From Streptomyces sp. SID4985 (GTDB lineage Bacteria; Actinomycetota; Actinomycetes; Streptomycetales; Streptomycetaceae), in assembly GCF_009863025.1 (NCBI RefSeq), contig NZ_WWIR01000441.1, forward strand, positions 1 to 35,776: a DNA stretch of 35,776 nucleotides, written 5' to 3'. This document shows, piece by piece, positions 8,371 through 16,372 of the stretch; position 1 is the stretch's first letter, and each line of letters starts with the position of its first letter. The position numbers were made by a program, and so were the translations under genes. The notes under the pieces are model-generated. The model ran no database searches. It saw only the letters and a program-made list of their open reading frames with translations, and had not been told where the DNA came from.

Positions 8371-8593
8371 CGGCGTATTCCTCGTGTACGGATACCGGCG
8401 GGCTGGGGGTACCTGGGGTACGACGGGCCGTGCGTCATCGGGCTCGGGTCACTCGGCGGTCGCCCGGCGCTGGTGCGACACTGCCCCGGAGCGCTCGCCC
8501 GGGACTCTTCCGGCCACGATACGTCGCGCCCGACGCCCGCGCAGAGCGGCGGACCTCGCCTTTCACCGAGCCGCGTCGCCCTTCCGCAGGGGT

Positions 8594-9514
8594 TCATCCG
8601 ATCACCTCTCCTCTCCCTTCTCTCGTCTCTCTCGTCCTGTTCGTCGGTCCGGCTCCTCCACGGCGGTGTCCGGCGACCGGAGCGCGCAGCGGGCGTCCGC
8701 CCCACCCCCGCACCACCTCCCGCACGGTCTCCGCGATCCGCTCCCTGGCCTCCCACCTCGGCACGCCACTCATGATCAACTGGTCGTACGGCGTGTCCGT
8801 GTGCCGCACCGAGGCCACCACCGCCGAGGTCACCGCCTCCTCGGACAGCGCCCGCCCGGCCGCGCTCCTCCCGACCCGCCCACTGCCCCGCGCTCCCGCG
8901 TGGGCCGCGATGGCCAGGGCCCGCTCGGCGGGACACCCCGGGAACAGCCGCCGCACCTCCGCCGCGAAGTCCGCCACGAACCGCTCGTCCTCCACCGCCC
9001 TGCGGCCCGCGTCCCGCGCTCTCCGCCGCCGTCTGGCCTCGGCGTCGGCCAGGCAGCGGGCCTCGGCACGGGCCAGCGCGGCCTCCTCCACCAGCACCCC
9101 CTGCCGCTCGTACCGGCTCCGGCGCCGGTTGAACCGCACCACCACCGCCCACAACACGCTCTCCTCCCGCGACCTCCGCGTCAGCGCGGCGTCACCCCGC
9201 GGCAGGAACACCATGTGCCCGAGGTCCGCACAGTCCAGGCAACGGGGCATCCCCTCCTCCAGCACGAGCAATGACAACGGTCCGCCCCGGCACTCCGCAC
9301 ACCGCCGCTTGTGCCGCAGCGGCTGGACGACGACGAGACCGCCCAGGGCCGTGAGGGCGTCGGGAGAGCCGGGGCCGTTCGGAGAGCCAGGGCTGTTCGG
9401 GGAGCCGTGGCCGTCCGGGGAGCCGTGGCCGTCCGGGGGTGCGAGCCCGTCCGGGGAGCCGGGGGCGACTTCCTCGGGCGAACCGGAGGGCGGGGGAGTG
9501 GCGGAGCGTGCCAT
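8594..9514 (-). CDS. DUF2293-containing protein
   Basis: A 306-residue product. Residues 1-50 are a Pro/Gly/Ser repeat (SPDGHGSPDGHGSPNSPGSP). A CxxC...CxxC zinc-ribbon-like pair follows (CAEC and CLDC), then an Arg/Ala-rich helical segment and a C-terminal DUF2293 domain (VRRLFPGCPAERALAIAAHAG and YDQLIMSGVPRWEARERI). The function of DUF2293 is unknown. ATG 9514 has a purine-rich stretch (GGGGGAA) about 11 nt upstream. The frame stays open far upstream, but its third-position base use there is not coding-like. The 223 nt between this gene and gltD show no gene. Its partner across the divergent gap is the kinase-like gene at 9800. Confidence 0.7.
   Translation of the reverse strand: MARSATPPPSGSPEEVAPGSPDGLAPPDGHGSPDGHGSPNSPGSPNGPGSPDALTALGGLVVVQPLRHKRRCAECRGGPLSLLVLEEGMPRCLDCADLGHMVFLPRGDAALTRRSREESVLWAVVVRFNRRRSRYERQGVLVEEAALARAEARCLADAEARRRRRARDAGRRAVEDERFVADFAAEVRRLFPGCPAERALAIAAHAGARGSGRVGRSAAGRALSEEAVTSAVVASVRHTDTPYDQLIMSGVPRWEARERIAETVREVVRGWGGRPLRAPVAGHRRGGAGPTNRTRETREGRGEVIG
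9350..9470 (-). repeat. Tandem Pro/Gly codon repeat inside the DUF2293 gene
   Basis: On the plus strand, GGGGAGCCGTGGCCGTCC-like units of 18 bp recur, with two near-identical copies at about 9400-9435 and more degenerate copies on both sides. In the coding strand they give six-residue SPDGHG / SPNSPG / SPNGPG units. The repeat length is a multiple of three, so copy-number change keeps the frame. Confidence 0.65.
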
Positions 9515-9722
9515 ACGCGGTTCATTCCCCCTGGCGGAGCCCCCGTCCCGTGCCGGACCACCCGGAATTCGGCCGTACCGCCGGGCGCCTGCCCGGCATC
9601 CGCCCGGTTCCCTCCCCGGCATGCGTCCGGTTCCCGCCGGTTCCCGCCCGGCACCCGTGCGGTCCCCGCTCCCGTGCCCCGCCGGTCCCTGTCGTCCCGT
9701 CGGCACCGGTCGCGCCCCCACC

Positions 9723-9785
9723 GGCATCCGTCCGGTGGGGCCAGGCATCCGCCCGGTGGGACCAGGCACCCGTCCGCCAGGACCC
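9723..9785. repeat. 21-bp tandem repeat, three copies
   Basis: Units starting GGCATCCGTCCGGTGGGG occupy 9723-9743, 9744-9764 and 9765-9785 (the last is more diverged), and a fourth begins at 9786 and runs into the kinase-like gene start. It lies in the 285-nt divergent gap between the DUF2293 and kinase-like genes; the rest of that gap is low-complexity GC-rich sequence with scattered related motifs (CCCGGCA, CCGGTTCCC). Confidence 0.65.
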
Positions 9786-9799
9786 GGCATCATGGGCCC

Positions 9800-10432
9800 G
9801 TGCGACTCGAAGCGATCACCTGGGACCGGATGGCGGAGCGGCTCGCCGAGCGGATCAGCGGTCTGGAGCCCGCCGACGGGAGCGCCTGGACGCGGGTGGG
9901 CTTCGACGGGGCGCCGGCGGCGCGGCCGGGAGACCTCGCGGAGCGGGTCGCGGAGGCGCTGCGGGTACGTGGACGACCCTCGCTCGTCGTCGGTACCGAG
10001 GGCTTTCTGCGCCCGGCCTCGCTGCGTCTCGAACACGGACGGCACGACGAGGAGTCGTACTACAGCGGCTGGTTCGACACGGGTGCGCTGTGGCGCGAGG
10101 TCTTCGGGCCGTTGGACCCCGGTGGTGACGGGCGGGTGCTGCCGGACCTGTGGGACGCGGACACCGACCGTGCCACCCGCAGCCCGTACGTCCGACTACC
10201 GCCCGGCGCGGTGCTGTTGATGCATGGGCCCCTCCTTCTGCGTCACTGGTTCCCCTTCGATCTGACCGTCCACTTCCTTCTCTCTCCGGGCGCCCTGCGC
10301 CGCCGCACCCCGGAGGACGGCCACTGGACGCTGCCCGCCTTCGCCCGCTACGAGACGGAGACCGACCCCGCCGGGACGGCCGACGTCCTGGTGCGTGCCG
10401 ACGACCCGCGGCACCCCGCCTGGAACGGCTGA
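9800..10432 (+). CDS. Uridine-kinase-like protein with degenerate P-loop
   Basis: A 210-residue protein of the P-loop nucleoside-kinase type often annotated as uridine kinase in Streptomyces. The fold markers are WTRVGFDGAPAARPGDLAERV at the P-loop place, FLRPASLRLEHGRHDEESYYSGWFD, LPPGAVLLMHGPLLL and LTVHFLLSPGALRRR. The P-loop lacks the GK[ST] end: Lys is replaced in APAARPGD. ATP binding is therefore doubtful, and the protein may be a kinase relative with another job. GTG 9800 gives the shortest N-terminus that keeps the family start; no strong Shine-Dalgarno is visible, so the start is uncertain. It converges with corA, with 22 nt between stops. Confidence 0.75.
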   Translation: MRLEAITWDRMAERLAERISGLEPADGSAWTRVGFDGAPAARPGDLAERVAEALRVRGRPSLVVGTEGFLRPASLRLEHGRHDEESYYSGWFDTGALWREVFGPLDPGGDGRVLPDLWDADTDRATRSPYVRLPPGAVLLMHGPLLLRHWFPFDLTVHFLLSPGALRRRTPEDGHWTLPAFARYETETDPAGTADVLVRADDPRHPAWNG

Positions 10433-10454
10433 CCGGTTGGAAGCCCCGGGGGCG

Positions 10455-11582
10455 TCAGAGCCAGCCGTTGCGCCGGAACCCCCGGTAGACCACCGCACAG
10501 AACAGCGCGGTCACGGACATGACGAGCGGATAGCCGTACCGCCAGTCCAGCTCCGGCATGTGCTCGAAGTTCATGCCGTACACACCACACACCATTGTCG
10601 GCACGGCGATCACCGCCGCCCAGGCCGTGATCTTCCGCATGTCCTCGTTCTGCGCGACCGTCACCTGTGCCAGATGCGCCTGGAGGATCGAGTTGAGCAG
10701 TTCGTCGAAGGCGGCGATCTGGTCCCTGGCCCGTATCAAGTGGTCCAGCACGTCCCGGAAGTACGCCTGGATCTCCGGGTCCACCACGCGTATCGGCCGG
10801 GTCGCCAGGTCTTCCAGCGGCCGCCCGAGCGGCACCACCGCCCGCTTCAGCTCCAGGAGTTCGCGCTTCATCTGGTAGATGCGGCCGGGGTCCGTCCGCG
10901 CGCCGTTCTCCGCGAACACGTCCGTCTCGACCAGGTCGATGTCCGCCTGGACCGCGTCCGTGACGTTCAGATACTCGTCCACGACATGGTCCGCGATGGC
11001 GTACAGCACCGCTGCCGGACCCTTCGCGAGCTGCTCGGGCCGCGACTCCAGCTCCTCCCGCAGGGGGCCGAGCGAGCCGTGCCGCCCGTGCCGGACGGTG
11101 ACGACGAAGTCCTCGCCGAGGAACACCATGATCTCGCCGGTGTCCACGACCTCGCTGGTCGCCGTCAGCTGCTCGTGCTCCACGTAACAGACCGTTTTGA
11201 AGACCGCGAACAGCGTCTCCCCGTACCGCTCCAGCTTCGGGCGCTGATGGGCCTCCACCGCGTCCTCCACCGCCAGCGGATGCAGGTCGAACAGCTCGGC
11301 GATACCGGCGAACTCCTGGGCCGTGGGCTCGTGCAGTCCCAGCCAGACGAAGCCCTCCCCGCTCTTGCGGACCCTCCGCACCGCGTCCACCAGATCGAGG
11401 GCGCCGGACACCCGGACACCGTCCTGGTACGTCACGCAGTTGACCACCGAGGAACCCAGGGGTGACCTGGCCGGATGGCTCAGGTCGACCCGGGGACGCC
11501 GTCTGGCCAGCCGTGCCACCTTGCGCAGGCCGCCGACCCCGCTCAGCCCCGTGACCCTCCGCAGATTGCCCGCCATGGTCAT
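10455..11582 (-). CDS. corA: CorA-family magnesium/cobalt channel
   Basis: A 375-residue CorA channel. The large N-terminal cytoplasmic domain (~45-300) includes FVWLGLHEPTAQEF and HPLAVEDAVEAHQRPK. Two transmembrane helices lie at about 319-337 and 351-367, with the signature YGMNF at 335-339 at the pore mouth. Family members form pentamers that move Mg2+ (and Co2+/Ni2+) inward. The first 45 residues are an Arg-rich extension not needed for the core fold. ATG 11582 has AAGGAG 6 nt upstream. The 179-nt gap to the divergent methyltransferase gene would hold both promoters; no Mg2+ riboswitch is evident. Confidence 0.93.
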   Translation of the reverse strand: MTMAGNLRRVTGLSGVGGLRKVARLARRRPRVDLSHPARSPLGSSVVNCVTYQDGVRVSGALDLVDAVRRVRKSGEGFVWLGLHEPTAQEFAGIAELFDLHPLAVEDAVEAHQRPKLERYGETLFAVFKTVCYVEHEQLTATSEVVDTGEIMVFLGEDFVVTVRHGRHGSLGPLREELESRPEQLAKGPAAVLYAIADHVVDEYLNVTDAVQADIDLVETDVFAENGARTDPGRIYQMKRELLELKRAVVPLGRPLEDLATRPIRVVDPEIQAYFRDVLDHLIRARDQIAAFDELLNSILQAHLAQVTVAQNEDMRKITAWAAVIAVPTMVCGVYGMNFEHMPELDWRYGYPLVMSVTALFCAVVYRGFRRNGWL

Positions 11583-11761
11583 CTGGATCTCCTTGCCCTG
11601 GATCTCCTCACGTGGCGCTTTCGCGCCGTGCCCGGCCAGTGTGCCAGTCCTGCGACGAGCGCGGAAAAGCTTGTGGGAATGGGGAGTTCCGCTTTGTTCC
11701 CGCCTGTGGACAATGGGGCGCCGACGGACGAGAAACCGCTGGTTGCTGGAATGATCACGAC

Positions 11762-12559
11762 ATGACGCGACCCGACGGATACCTGCTGGACAACCGCCGG
11801 ACGGAGGCGCAGGAACGCTTCGACGCCTTCGCCTCCCTCTTCGACCCCACGACCTTCCGCCACCTCGAACGCCTCGGCATCGGCCCAGGCCAGCGTTGCT
11901 GGGAGGTCGGGGCGGGCGGCACCTCGGTCGTGTCCTGGCTGGCCAGGAAGGCCGGTCCCACCGGCGAGGTCGTCGCCACCGACATCGACACCACCCGGCT
12001 CACCGCCGCGGACCGGCCCCCGGTCCGGGTGCTGGTCCACGACGTGGGCGCCGAGGAGCCGCCCGGACAGCGCTTCGACCTGGTGCACGCCCGGCTGGTC
12101 CTCGTCCACGTCCCCGACCGGGAACGGGCGTTGCGCTCGATGATCGACGCGCTCAAGCCGGGCGGCCACCTGCTGGTCGAGGACGCCGACCCCGCCCTGC
12201 AGCCCCTTCTCTGCCCCGACGAGTACGGCCCCGAGCAGGAGCTGGCGAACCGGCTGCGCCAGGGCTTCCGCACCCTGCTCGCCGGGCGCGGCGCCGACCT
12301 CTCCTACGGCCGCAAGCTCCCGCGCCTGCTCCGCGACGCCGGACTGCGCGAGGTCGGGGCCGACGCGTACTTCCCCGTCACCTCACCCGCCTGCACCGCC
12401 CTGGAATCCGCCACCGTCCGGCAGATCCGCGACCGGCTCGTCGCGGCGGGGATCGCCACCGACGAGGAGATCGACCGGCATCTGGCCAACGTGGAGGCGG
12501 GCGGCATGGACCTCGCCACGGCCCCGATGATCTCGGCGTGGGGCCGCAAGGCCGCCTGA
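11762..12559 (+). CDS. SAM-dependent methyltransferase (class I)
   Basis: A 265-residue class I methyltransferase. Motif I is CWEVGAGGTS (~46-55), followed by an acidic loop end TDID (~73-76), a VHDVG segment, and HARLVLVHVPDRERALRSMIDALKPGGHLLVEDAD, typical of the methyltransferase domain (type 11/25). The C-terminal third is helical and probably shapes the substrate site. The substrate is unknown. ATG 11762 was chosen because the preceding in-frame ATG (11612) would run across the corA leader. It converges with psuK, with 5 nt between stops. Confidence 0.85.
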   Translation: MTRPDGYLLDNRRTEAQERFDAFASLFDPTTFRHLERLGIGPGQRCWEVGAGGTSVVSWLARKAGPTGEVVATDIDTTRLTAADRPPVRVLVHDVGAEEPPGQRFDLVHARLVLVHVPDRERALRSMIDALKPGGHLLVEDADPALQPLLCPDEYGPEQELANRLRQGFRTLLAGRGADLSYGRKLPRLLRDAGLREVGADAYFPVTSPACTALESATVRQIRDRLVAAGIATDEEIDRHLANVEAGGMDLATAPMISAWGRKAA

Positions 12560-12625
12560 TGCCCTCACGGGCCGGGCGCGGGCGCGGCGGGGTGCGGCCC
12601 GTGCGCCTCGCACCGACCGGGTGCG

Positions 12626-12685
12626 GTCGTGTCCTCCGCGCCTGGTTCCGGATACGTCGTGTCCTCCGTACCCGGTCCCGGATAC
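12626..12685. repeat. 30-bp direct repeat, two copies, in the psuK tail
   Basis: GTCGTGTCCTCCG starts two adjacent 30-bp units (12626-12655 and 12656-12685) that differ at a few positions. On the coding (minus) strand they give two in-frame ten-residue units in the Pro/Gly-rich C-terminal tail of the PfkB protein. Confidence 0.7.
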
Positions 12686-13094
12686 GGAGGCCGGCCTCCC
12701 ACCCGCTCCACCGCCCGCGCCCCGGACCGGCACCCCCGCTCCGCCGCCTCCTCGACGGACGCGCCCGCGACCAGGGCGGCGAGGAACGCGCCGGTGAACG
12801 CGTCACCGGCGCCCGTGGTGTCCCGAGGCGTCGCCGGTACGGCCGGAATCCGCGCCCGGACCGAGCCCGACCGGGCCACCAGCGCACCGTCCGCCCCCGA
12901 CTTGGCCACCACGACCGGGACCACCCCGCTCAACTCGGCCGCCGCGTCCGCCCAGTCGGGCCTGCCGGTCAGCAGACACGCCTCGTCCCGGCTGGGCAGC
13001 AGCACGTCGAGCCCTCGCGCGAACGCGAGGAACCGGTCCACGCCGAGTTCCGCGAGGAAGCCCGCCGAGGCCGGGTCGAGGCTGACCGGCACCC

Positions 13095-13106
13095 CGCGCG
13101 CGCGCG
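13095..13106. repeat. (CG)6 dinucleotide run at the psuK frameshift
   Basis: Twelve bases of strictly alternating C and G sit exactly where the psuK reading frame shifts by two bases. With five units instead of six, the kinase frame is continuous. Such runs are prone to replication slippage and also to sequencing errors. Confidence 0.85.
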
Positions 13107-13582
13107 TGCCGCGGCGAGTGCCACCCGCGCCAGCGCCCGGCTCGACTCCGCGAACAGCAGATAGCCCGACAGATGCAGTCGGCCGACGCCGTCGAGCAAC
13201 GCGTCCGACCAGTCGGCGGGTTCGAGCCGCAGCGAGGCGCCGCTGCACGTGAGGAACGTGCGCTCGGCCGCCGCCCCGGCGTCGACCAGGCAGATCACGG
13301 TGCCGGTCGGTGCCGTCGGATCGACCACCAGCCGGGGCCGCACCCCGGCCGCGCGCAGCTCCCGCTCGTGCCACCCCGCCGCGTCCGCGCCGACCCGCGC
13401 GAGGAGCCGTACGTCGGCACAGCCCGCGTGGGCGGCCCAGGAGGCCACGTTGGCGCCCGCGCCACCCGGCAGGGTGCGGATCACGGCGGCGGTGTCGGTG
13501 CCGGTCGCGAGCGGTCCCGGGTGCCGGGCCACGACATCGGTGATCACATCACCGACCACCAGCAGGCCGCCCGCCCGGCGGG

Positions 13583-14491
13583 TCACTGCCCGGTCCACGC
13601 CAGGGCGATCCGCGCCGCCAGCCGCACATTGCCGCGCACCGCCGCCAGGTTGGCCCGCAGCGACGCCCCGTCCGTGTGCCGGACCAGGTAGCCCAGCAGG
13701 AACGGTGTGATCGCCTGGCCGGTGACGCCCTCCCGCGCGCAGGCGTCCAGCGCTTCCGTGAGCACGCGCGCGTGCAGGCCGGGATCGAGTTGCTGCTTCG
13801 GCGGGACCGGGTTGGCGACGAGCAGCGCAGACTCCTGCCCGCCGAGCGCGTCCTGTGCCCGCATCACCGCGGCCACCTGCTCCGGGCCGTCGAGCGTCCA
13901 GTCCACCGGGAAGCCGGAGTCCGACAGGTAGAAGCCGGGGAACCGGTTCGTGCGGTAACCGGCGACGCTCACGCCCAGCGTCTCCAGGCGCTCCAGCGTC
14001 GCCGGTACGTCCAGGACCGACTTCACCCCCGCGCACACCACGGTGATCCGCGTGCGGGCCAGCAGGCCCAGGTCCGCCGACTCGTCCTGGGTGAGCGTCC
14101 ACTGCCGGTGCACTCCGCCGAGACCTCCGGTGGCGAACACGCGGATGCCCGCCAGCGCCGCGAGCCGGGCCGTCGCCGACACCGTGGTCGCGCCGCTCGC
14201 CCCGGTGGCGACCGCCAGGGGCAGATCGCGGTGGCTCAGCTTCCTGATCCCGTCCTCCCCGGCGACCCGCTCCAACTCGTCCTTGGTGAGGCCGATGCGA
14301 GGGCGCCCGTCCAGCACGGCGACGGTCGCGGGCACGGCGCCCTCCCGGCGCACCGTGTCCTCCAGCTCCAGACCGACCCGCAGATTGTCCGGGCGGGGCA
14401 GACCGTGCGCGATGATCGTCGATTCCAGGGCCACCACGGGCCGTCCGGCGGACATCGCCTCCCGGACTTCCTCCGACATCACCAGCACCAT
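13583..14491 (-). CDS. psuG: Pseudouridine-5'-phosphate glycosidase
   Basis: A 302-residue member of the PsuG/IndA family, which reversibly splits pseudouridine 5'-phosphate into uracil and ribose 5-phosphate. Hallmarks are ALESTIIAHGLP (~21-32), the PATVAVLDGRPRIGL segment (~54-68), ATGASGATTVSAT, FATGGLGGVHR and the C-terminal ANPVPPKQQ and GQAITPFLL. Length is close to E. coli PsuG. ATG 14491 has GGGAGG 7 nt upstream. The stop overlaps the start of the PfkB gene (GTGA), the usual psuG-psuK pairing in pseudouridine salvage from RNA breakdown. Because psuK is frameshifted, the pathway may lack its first step here unless another kinase supplies the substrate. Confidence 0.93.
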   Translation of the reverse strand: MVLVMSEEVREAMSAGRPVVALESTIIAHGLPRPDNLRVGLELEDTVRREGAVPATVAVLDGRPRIGLTKDELERVAGEDGIRKLSHRDLPLAVATGASGATTVSATARLAALAGIRVFATGGLGGVHRQWTLTQDESADLGLLARTRITVVCAGVKSVLDVPATLERLETLGVSVAGYRTNRFPGFYLSDSGFPVDWTLDGPEQVAAVMRAQDALGGQESALLVANPVPPKQQLDPGLHARVLTEALDACAREGVTGQAITPFLLGYLVRHTDGASLRANLAAVRGNVRLAARIALAWTGQ

Positions 14492-14621
14492 GTGCCCGCC
14501 TCCCGTCAGCCGGTCCCCACTCCCTTTCTGGCGGGCGGGGCGCCCGGCTAAACAGAGCCGCAGTGTCCGACTGGACGGAATCCGGGGCGCCCGACCGGAC
14601 GGAACCCTGTGCGCGGGCCCG

Positions 14622-15176
14622 TCAGAACAGCGGTTCCGGCAGCACGCCCTCCAGCGCGAGCAACCGGCGCTTGGTCTCCAGACCGCCTCCGAATCCGCCG
14701 ATGCCGCCGTCGCTCTCGACCACCCGGTGGCACGGGACGACCACGGGCAGCGGGTTGGCGCCCATCGCCGCGCCCACCGCCTGCGCCCCGCCCGGCTGGC
14801 CGACCCGGCCCGCCAGGTCGCCGTAGCCCACCACCGTGCCGTAGGGGACGCCGGAGGCCAGCTCGCGCAGCACCTCGCGGTTGAAGCCGGAGATCAGCGA
14901 CCAGTCCAGGGGCAGGTCGAAGTCGCGGCGCTCACCCGCGAGATACGCCTCGACCTGCCGTATCGCCTCCACCAGCAGCGGGGCGTCCGGGTCCTCGACG
15001 GGCTCGGCGCCCAGCCGGGCCGTCAGCCGCTCACGGACGCGTTCGCTGATCGCGTCCGTGGCGTGGAAGACGACGTTGACCAGTCCCTGGCGGGTCGCCG
15101 CCAGCATCAGCGGGCCGATGCCGGTGTCCACGACGGTCCACACGACCCGCTGCTCGTCCTGCCCATGGCTGTCCAT
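14622..15176 (-). CDS. ogt: Methylated-DNA-protein cysteine methyltransferase
   Basis: A 184-residue suicide repair enzyme that moves the alkyl group from O6-alkylguanine to its own cysteine. The active site PCHRV is at ~148-152 (Cys149), preceded by the DNA-binding segment VPYGTVVGYGDLAGRVGQPGGAQAVGAAMGANP in the normal order; the N-terminal alpha/beta domain is present. There is no Ada-type activator domain. The ATG at 15176 has no real Shine-Dalgarno, but a damage-type promoter ends 6 nt upstream, so translation is probably leaderless. It sits 42 nt downstream of the phosphodiesterase stop. Confidence 0.93.
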   Translation of the reverse strand: MDSHGQDEQRVVWTVVDTGIGPLMLAATRQGLVNVVFHATDAISERVRERLTARLGAEPVEDPDAPLLVEAIRQVEAYLAGERRDFDLPLDWSLISGFNREVLRELASGVPYGTVVGYGDLAGRVGQPGGAQAVGAAMGANPLPVVVPCHRVVESDGGIGGFGGGLETKRRLLALEGVLPEPLF

Positions 15177-15182
15177 GCGCCC

Positions 15183-15205
15183 ACCGTACGACCTGGCACT
15201 GACAA
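15183..15205 (-). promoter_or_regulatory. RecA-independent DNA-damage promoter of ogt
   Basis: Read on the minus strand: TTGTCAGTG (15205-15197), 8 nt, TACGGT (15188-15183), then 6 nt to the ATG. It matches the actinobacterial consensus tTGTCRgtg-N8-TAnnnT (RecA-NDp, PafBC-type) at every fixed position and fills the 42-nt gap upstream of ogt. Confidence 0.82.
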
Positions 15206-15218
15206 CGCCCCTCGCCGC

Positions 15219-16091
15219 TCAGTTCGCGCTCAGTGCCGCCCGCACCACGTCGGGCTTGTTGGTGATGACACCGTCCACGCCGTAGGCCCGGACCTTGCGG
15301 GCCGTGGCCGCGTCGTTCACCGTCCAGGCGAAGACCCGCAGCGGCTTGCCGTGCGCTCCGACGAAGGCGTGCACGGTGGAGACGTAGCTGGTGGAGAGGG
15401 TGCCGTGGGAGGGGTTGATCAGGTCGACGTAACGGGCGTACCCGCCGATCCGGGTCACCGCCGGGCGGCCGAGCAGGGCGGTGGTGACGGCGGGCTTGAG
15501 CTGGTGCACCTTGCGCACGCTGTCCGCGCTGAAGCTCTGCACGATCAGCCGCTTCAGATGTGCCCGGTCCAGCCAGCCCTCGTTGCCCAGGGTCTTCAGG
15601 ATCTGCTGCTCGATGCCGGGGTACAGCTCGGGGTTCTTGACCTCCAGGAGCAGCTTCTCGTGGTTGTGCTCGACGCGGCGCATGTACTGCTCCAGCGTCG
15701 GCACGCGCGTGCCCGTGTACGCGCGGGAGTACCAACTGCCCGCGTCCAGGCGGGCGATCTCGGCCGCGGTGAAGTCCTTCACCTTCCAGGGCGCGCGGTG
15801 CGGGAAGATCTTCTCGACATTGGTGGTGCGCGCCAGGTTGTCGTCGTGGATGACGACAAGGCGGCCGTCCTTGGTGCGCTGCACGTCGTTCTCGACCCAG
15901 GTGAAGCCCAGCTTCGCGGCCTTGTCGATGGAGGCCAGGGTGTTCTCGGGCGCGTACGCGGAGGCGCCCCGGTGAGCGATCACCGTGGGCTGGACCGCGG
16001 TCCGGACCGGCCGCGTGTCGGAGGCGGGGGCCAGCAGGACCGCCGTTCCCAGGGCCGCGGTGACCACGGTGGCGACTGCGTGCGCGTGCAT
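15219..16091 (-). CDS. Secreted glycerophosphodiester phosphodiesterase
   Basis: A 290-residue GDPD-family enzyme that hydrolyses deacylated phospholipids (glycerophosphodiesters) to glycerol 3-phosphate and an alcohol. The first ~25 residues form a Sec signal peptide (hydrophobic VATVVTAALGTAVLLAPA). Catalytic and metal-binding motifs are IAHRGASAYAPENT (~38-51), WVENDV (~65-70), IHDD (~81-84) and LLEVKNPE, and the C-terminal FAWTVND and GVDGVITNKPD are typical. ATG 16091 follows GAGGAG on its strand. The action is outside the membrane, in phosphate and glycerol scavenging. It lies upstream of ogt on the same strand, but ogt has its own promoter. Confidence 0.92.
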   Translation of the reverse strand: MHAHAVATVVTAALGTAVLLAPASDTRPVRTAVQPTVIAHRGASAYAPENTLASIDKAAKLGFTWVENDVQRTKDGRLVVIHDDNLARTTNVEKIFPHRAPWKVKDFTAAEIARLDAGSWYSRAYTGTRVPTLEQYMRRVEHNHEKLLLEVKNPELYPGIEQQILKTLGNEGWLDRAHLKRLIVQSFSADSVRKVHQLKPAVTTALLGRPAVTRIGGYARYVDLINPSHGTLSTSYVSTVHAFVGAHGKPLRVFAWTVNDAATARKVRAYGVDGVITNKPDVVRAALSAN

Positions 16092-16372
16092 GGGTACTCC
16101 TCACGTCCAGCGAACACCGACAGCTCCAGAGTGACAGCAGAGCGTCAATGGCACGCGGGCGCAGAAGGATCACAGGATGAACGGGCTGGGCCAACCGTGC
16201 ACACCGCTGCCGCACAAGTGGGGTAAGGCCGTGATTCTTTGCCGGATAATCATTCGACCATTCCGGTGGCGGTCATACTCTCTGCGTCAACCCCGACCGC
16301 CTGCCGCGGTCCTGGGCCAGGGGAGTGTTCCGGGTGTTCCGGATACACGTTTGGGCGGAAGGGCAGCCGCGG

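Larger units (their letters stand above)
12565..13586 (-). pseudogene. psuK: PfkB-family kinase, probable pseudouridine kinase, frameshifted
   Basis: The reading begins at GTG 13586, overlapping the psuG stop (GTGA), and shows the PfkB start LLVVGDVITDVVA and the sugar-binding motif GGAGAN (~41-46). At about 13095-13106 the frame is lost inside a perfect (CG)6 run. The neighbouring frame continues with VPVSLDPASAGFLAELGVDRFLAF and holds the catalytic DTTGAGDAFTGAFLAAL. Removing one CG unit rejoins both halves into a normal 339-residue kinase. The role would be ATP-dependent phosphorylation of pseudouridine, supplying PsuG. The C-terminal tail carries a duplicated YPxPGxEDTT unit. This is a real frameshift, a phase-variable state or a sequencing error; the sequence alone cannot decide. 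Confidence 0.8.

Noticed and set aside
9515..10045. Upstream extension of the DUF2293 gene to 10045
   Set aside because: It would overlap the kinase-like gene on the opposite strand, is low-complexity and lacks coding-type third-position bias. A shorter extension to 9793 is kept as a question.
13095..13106. Programmed ribosomal frameshift in psuK
   Set aside because: There is no X-XXY-YYZ slippery site or clear downstream pseudoknot; a CG-repeat length change or read error is simpler.
16092..16150. TGTCGGTG and TGTCACTC upstream of the glycerophosphodiesterase gene (minus strand)
   Set aside because: No TAnnnT box lies 8 nt downstream of either, so they are not counted as damage promoters.
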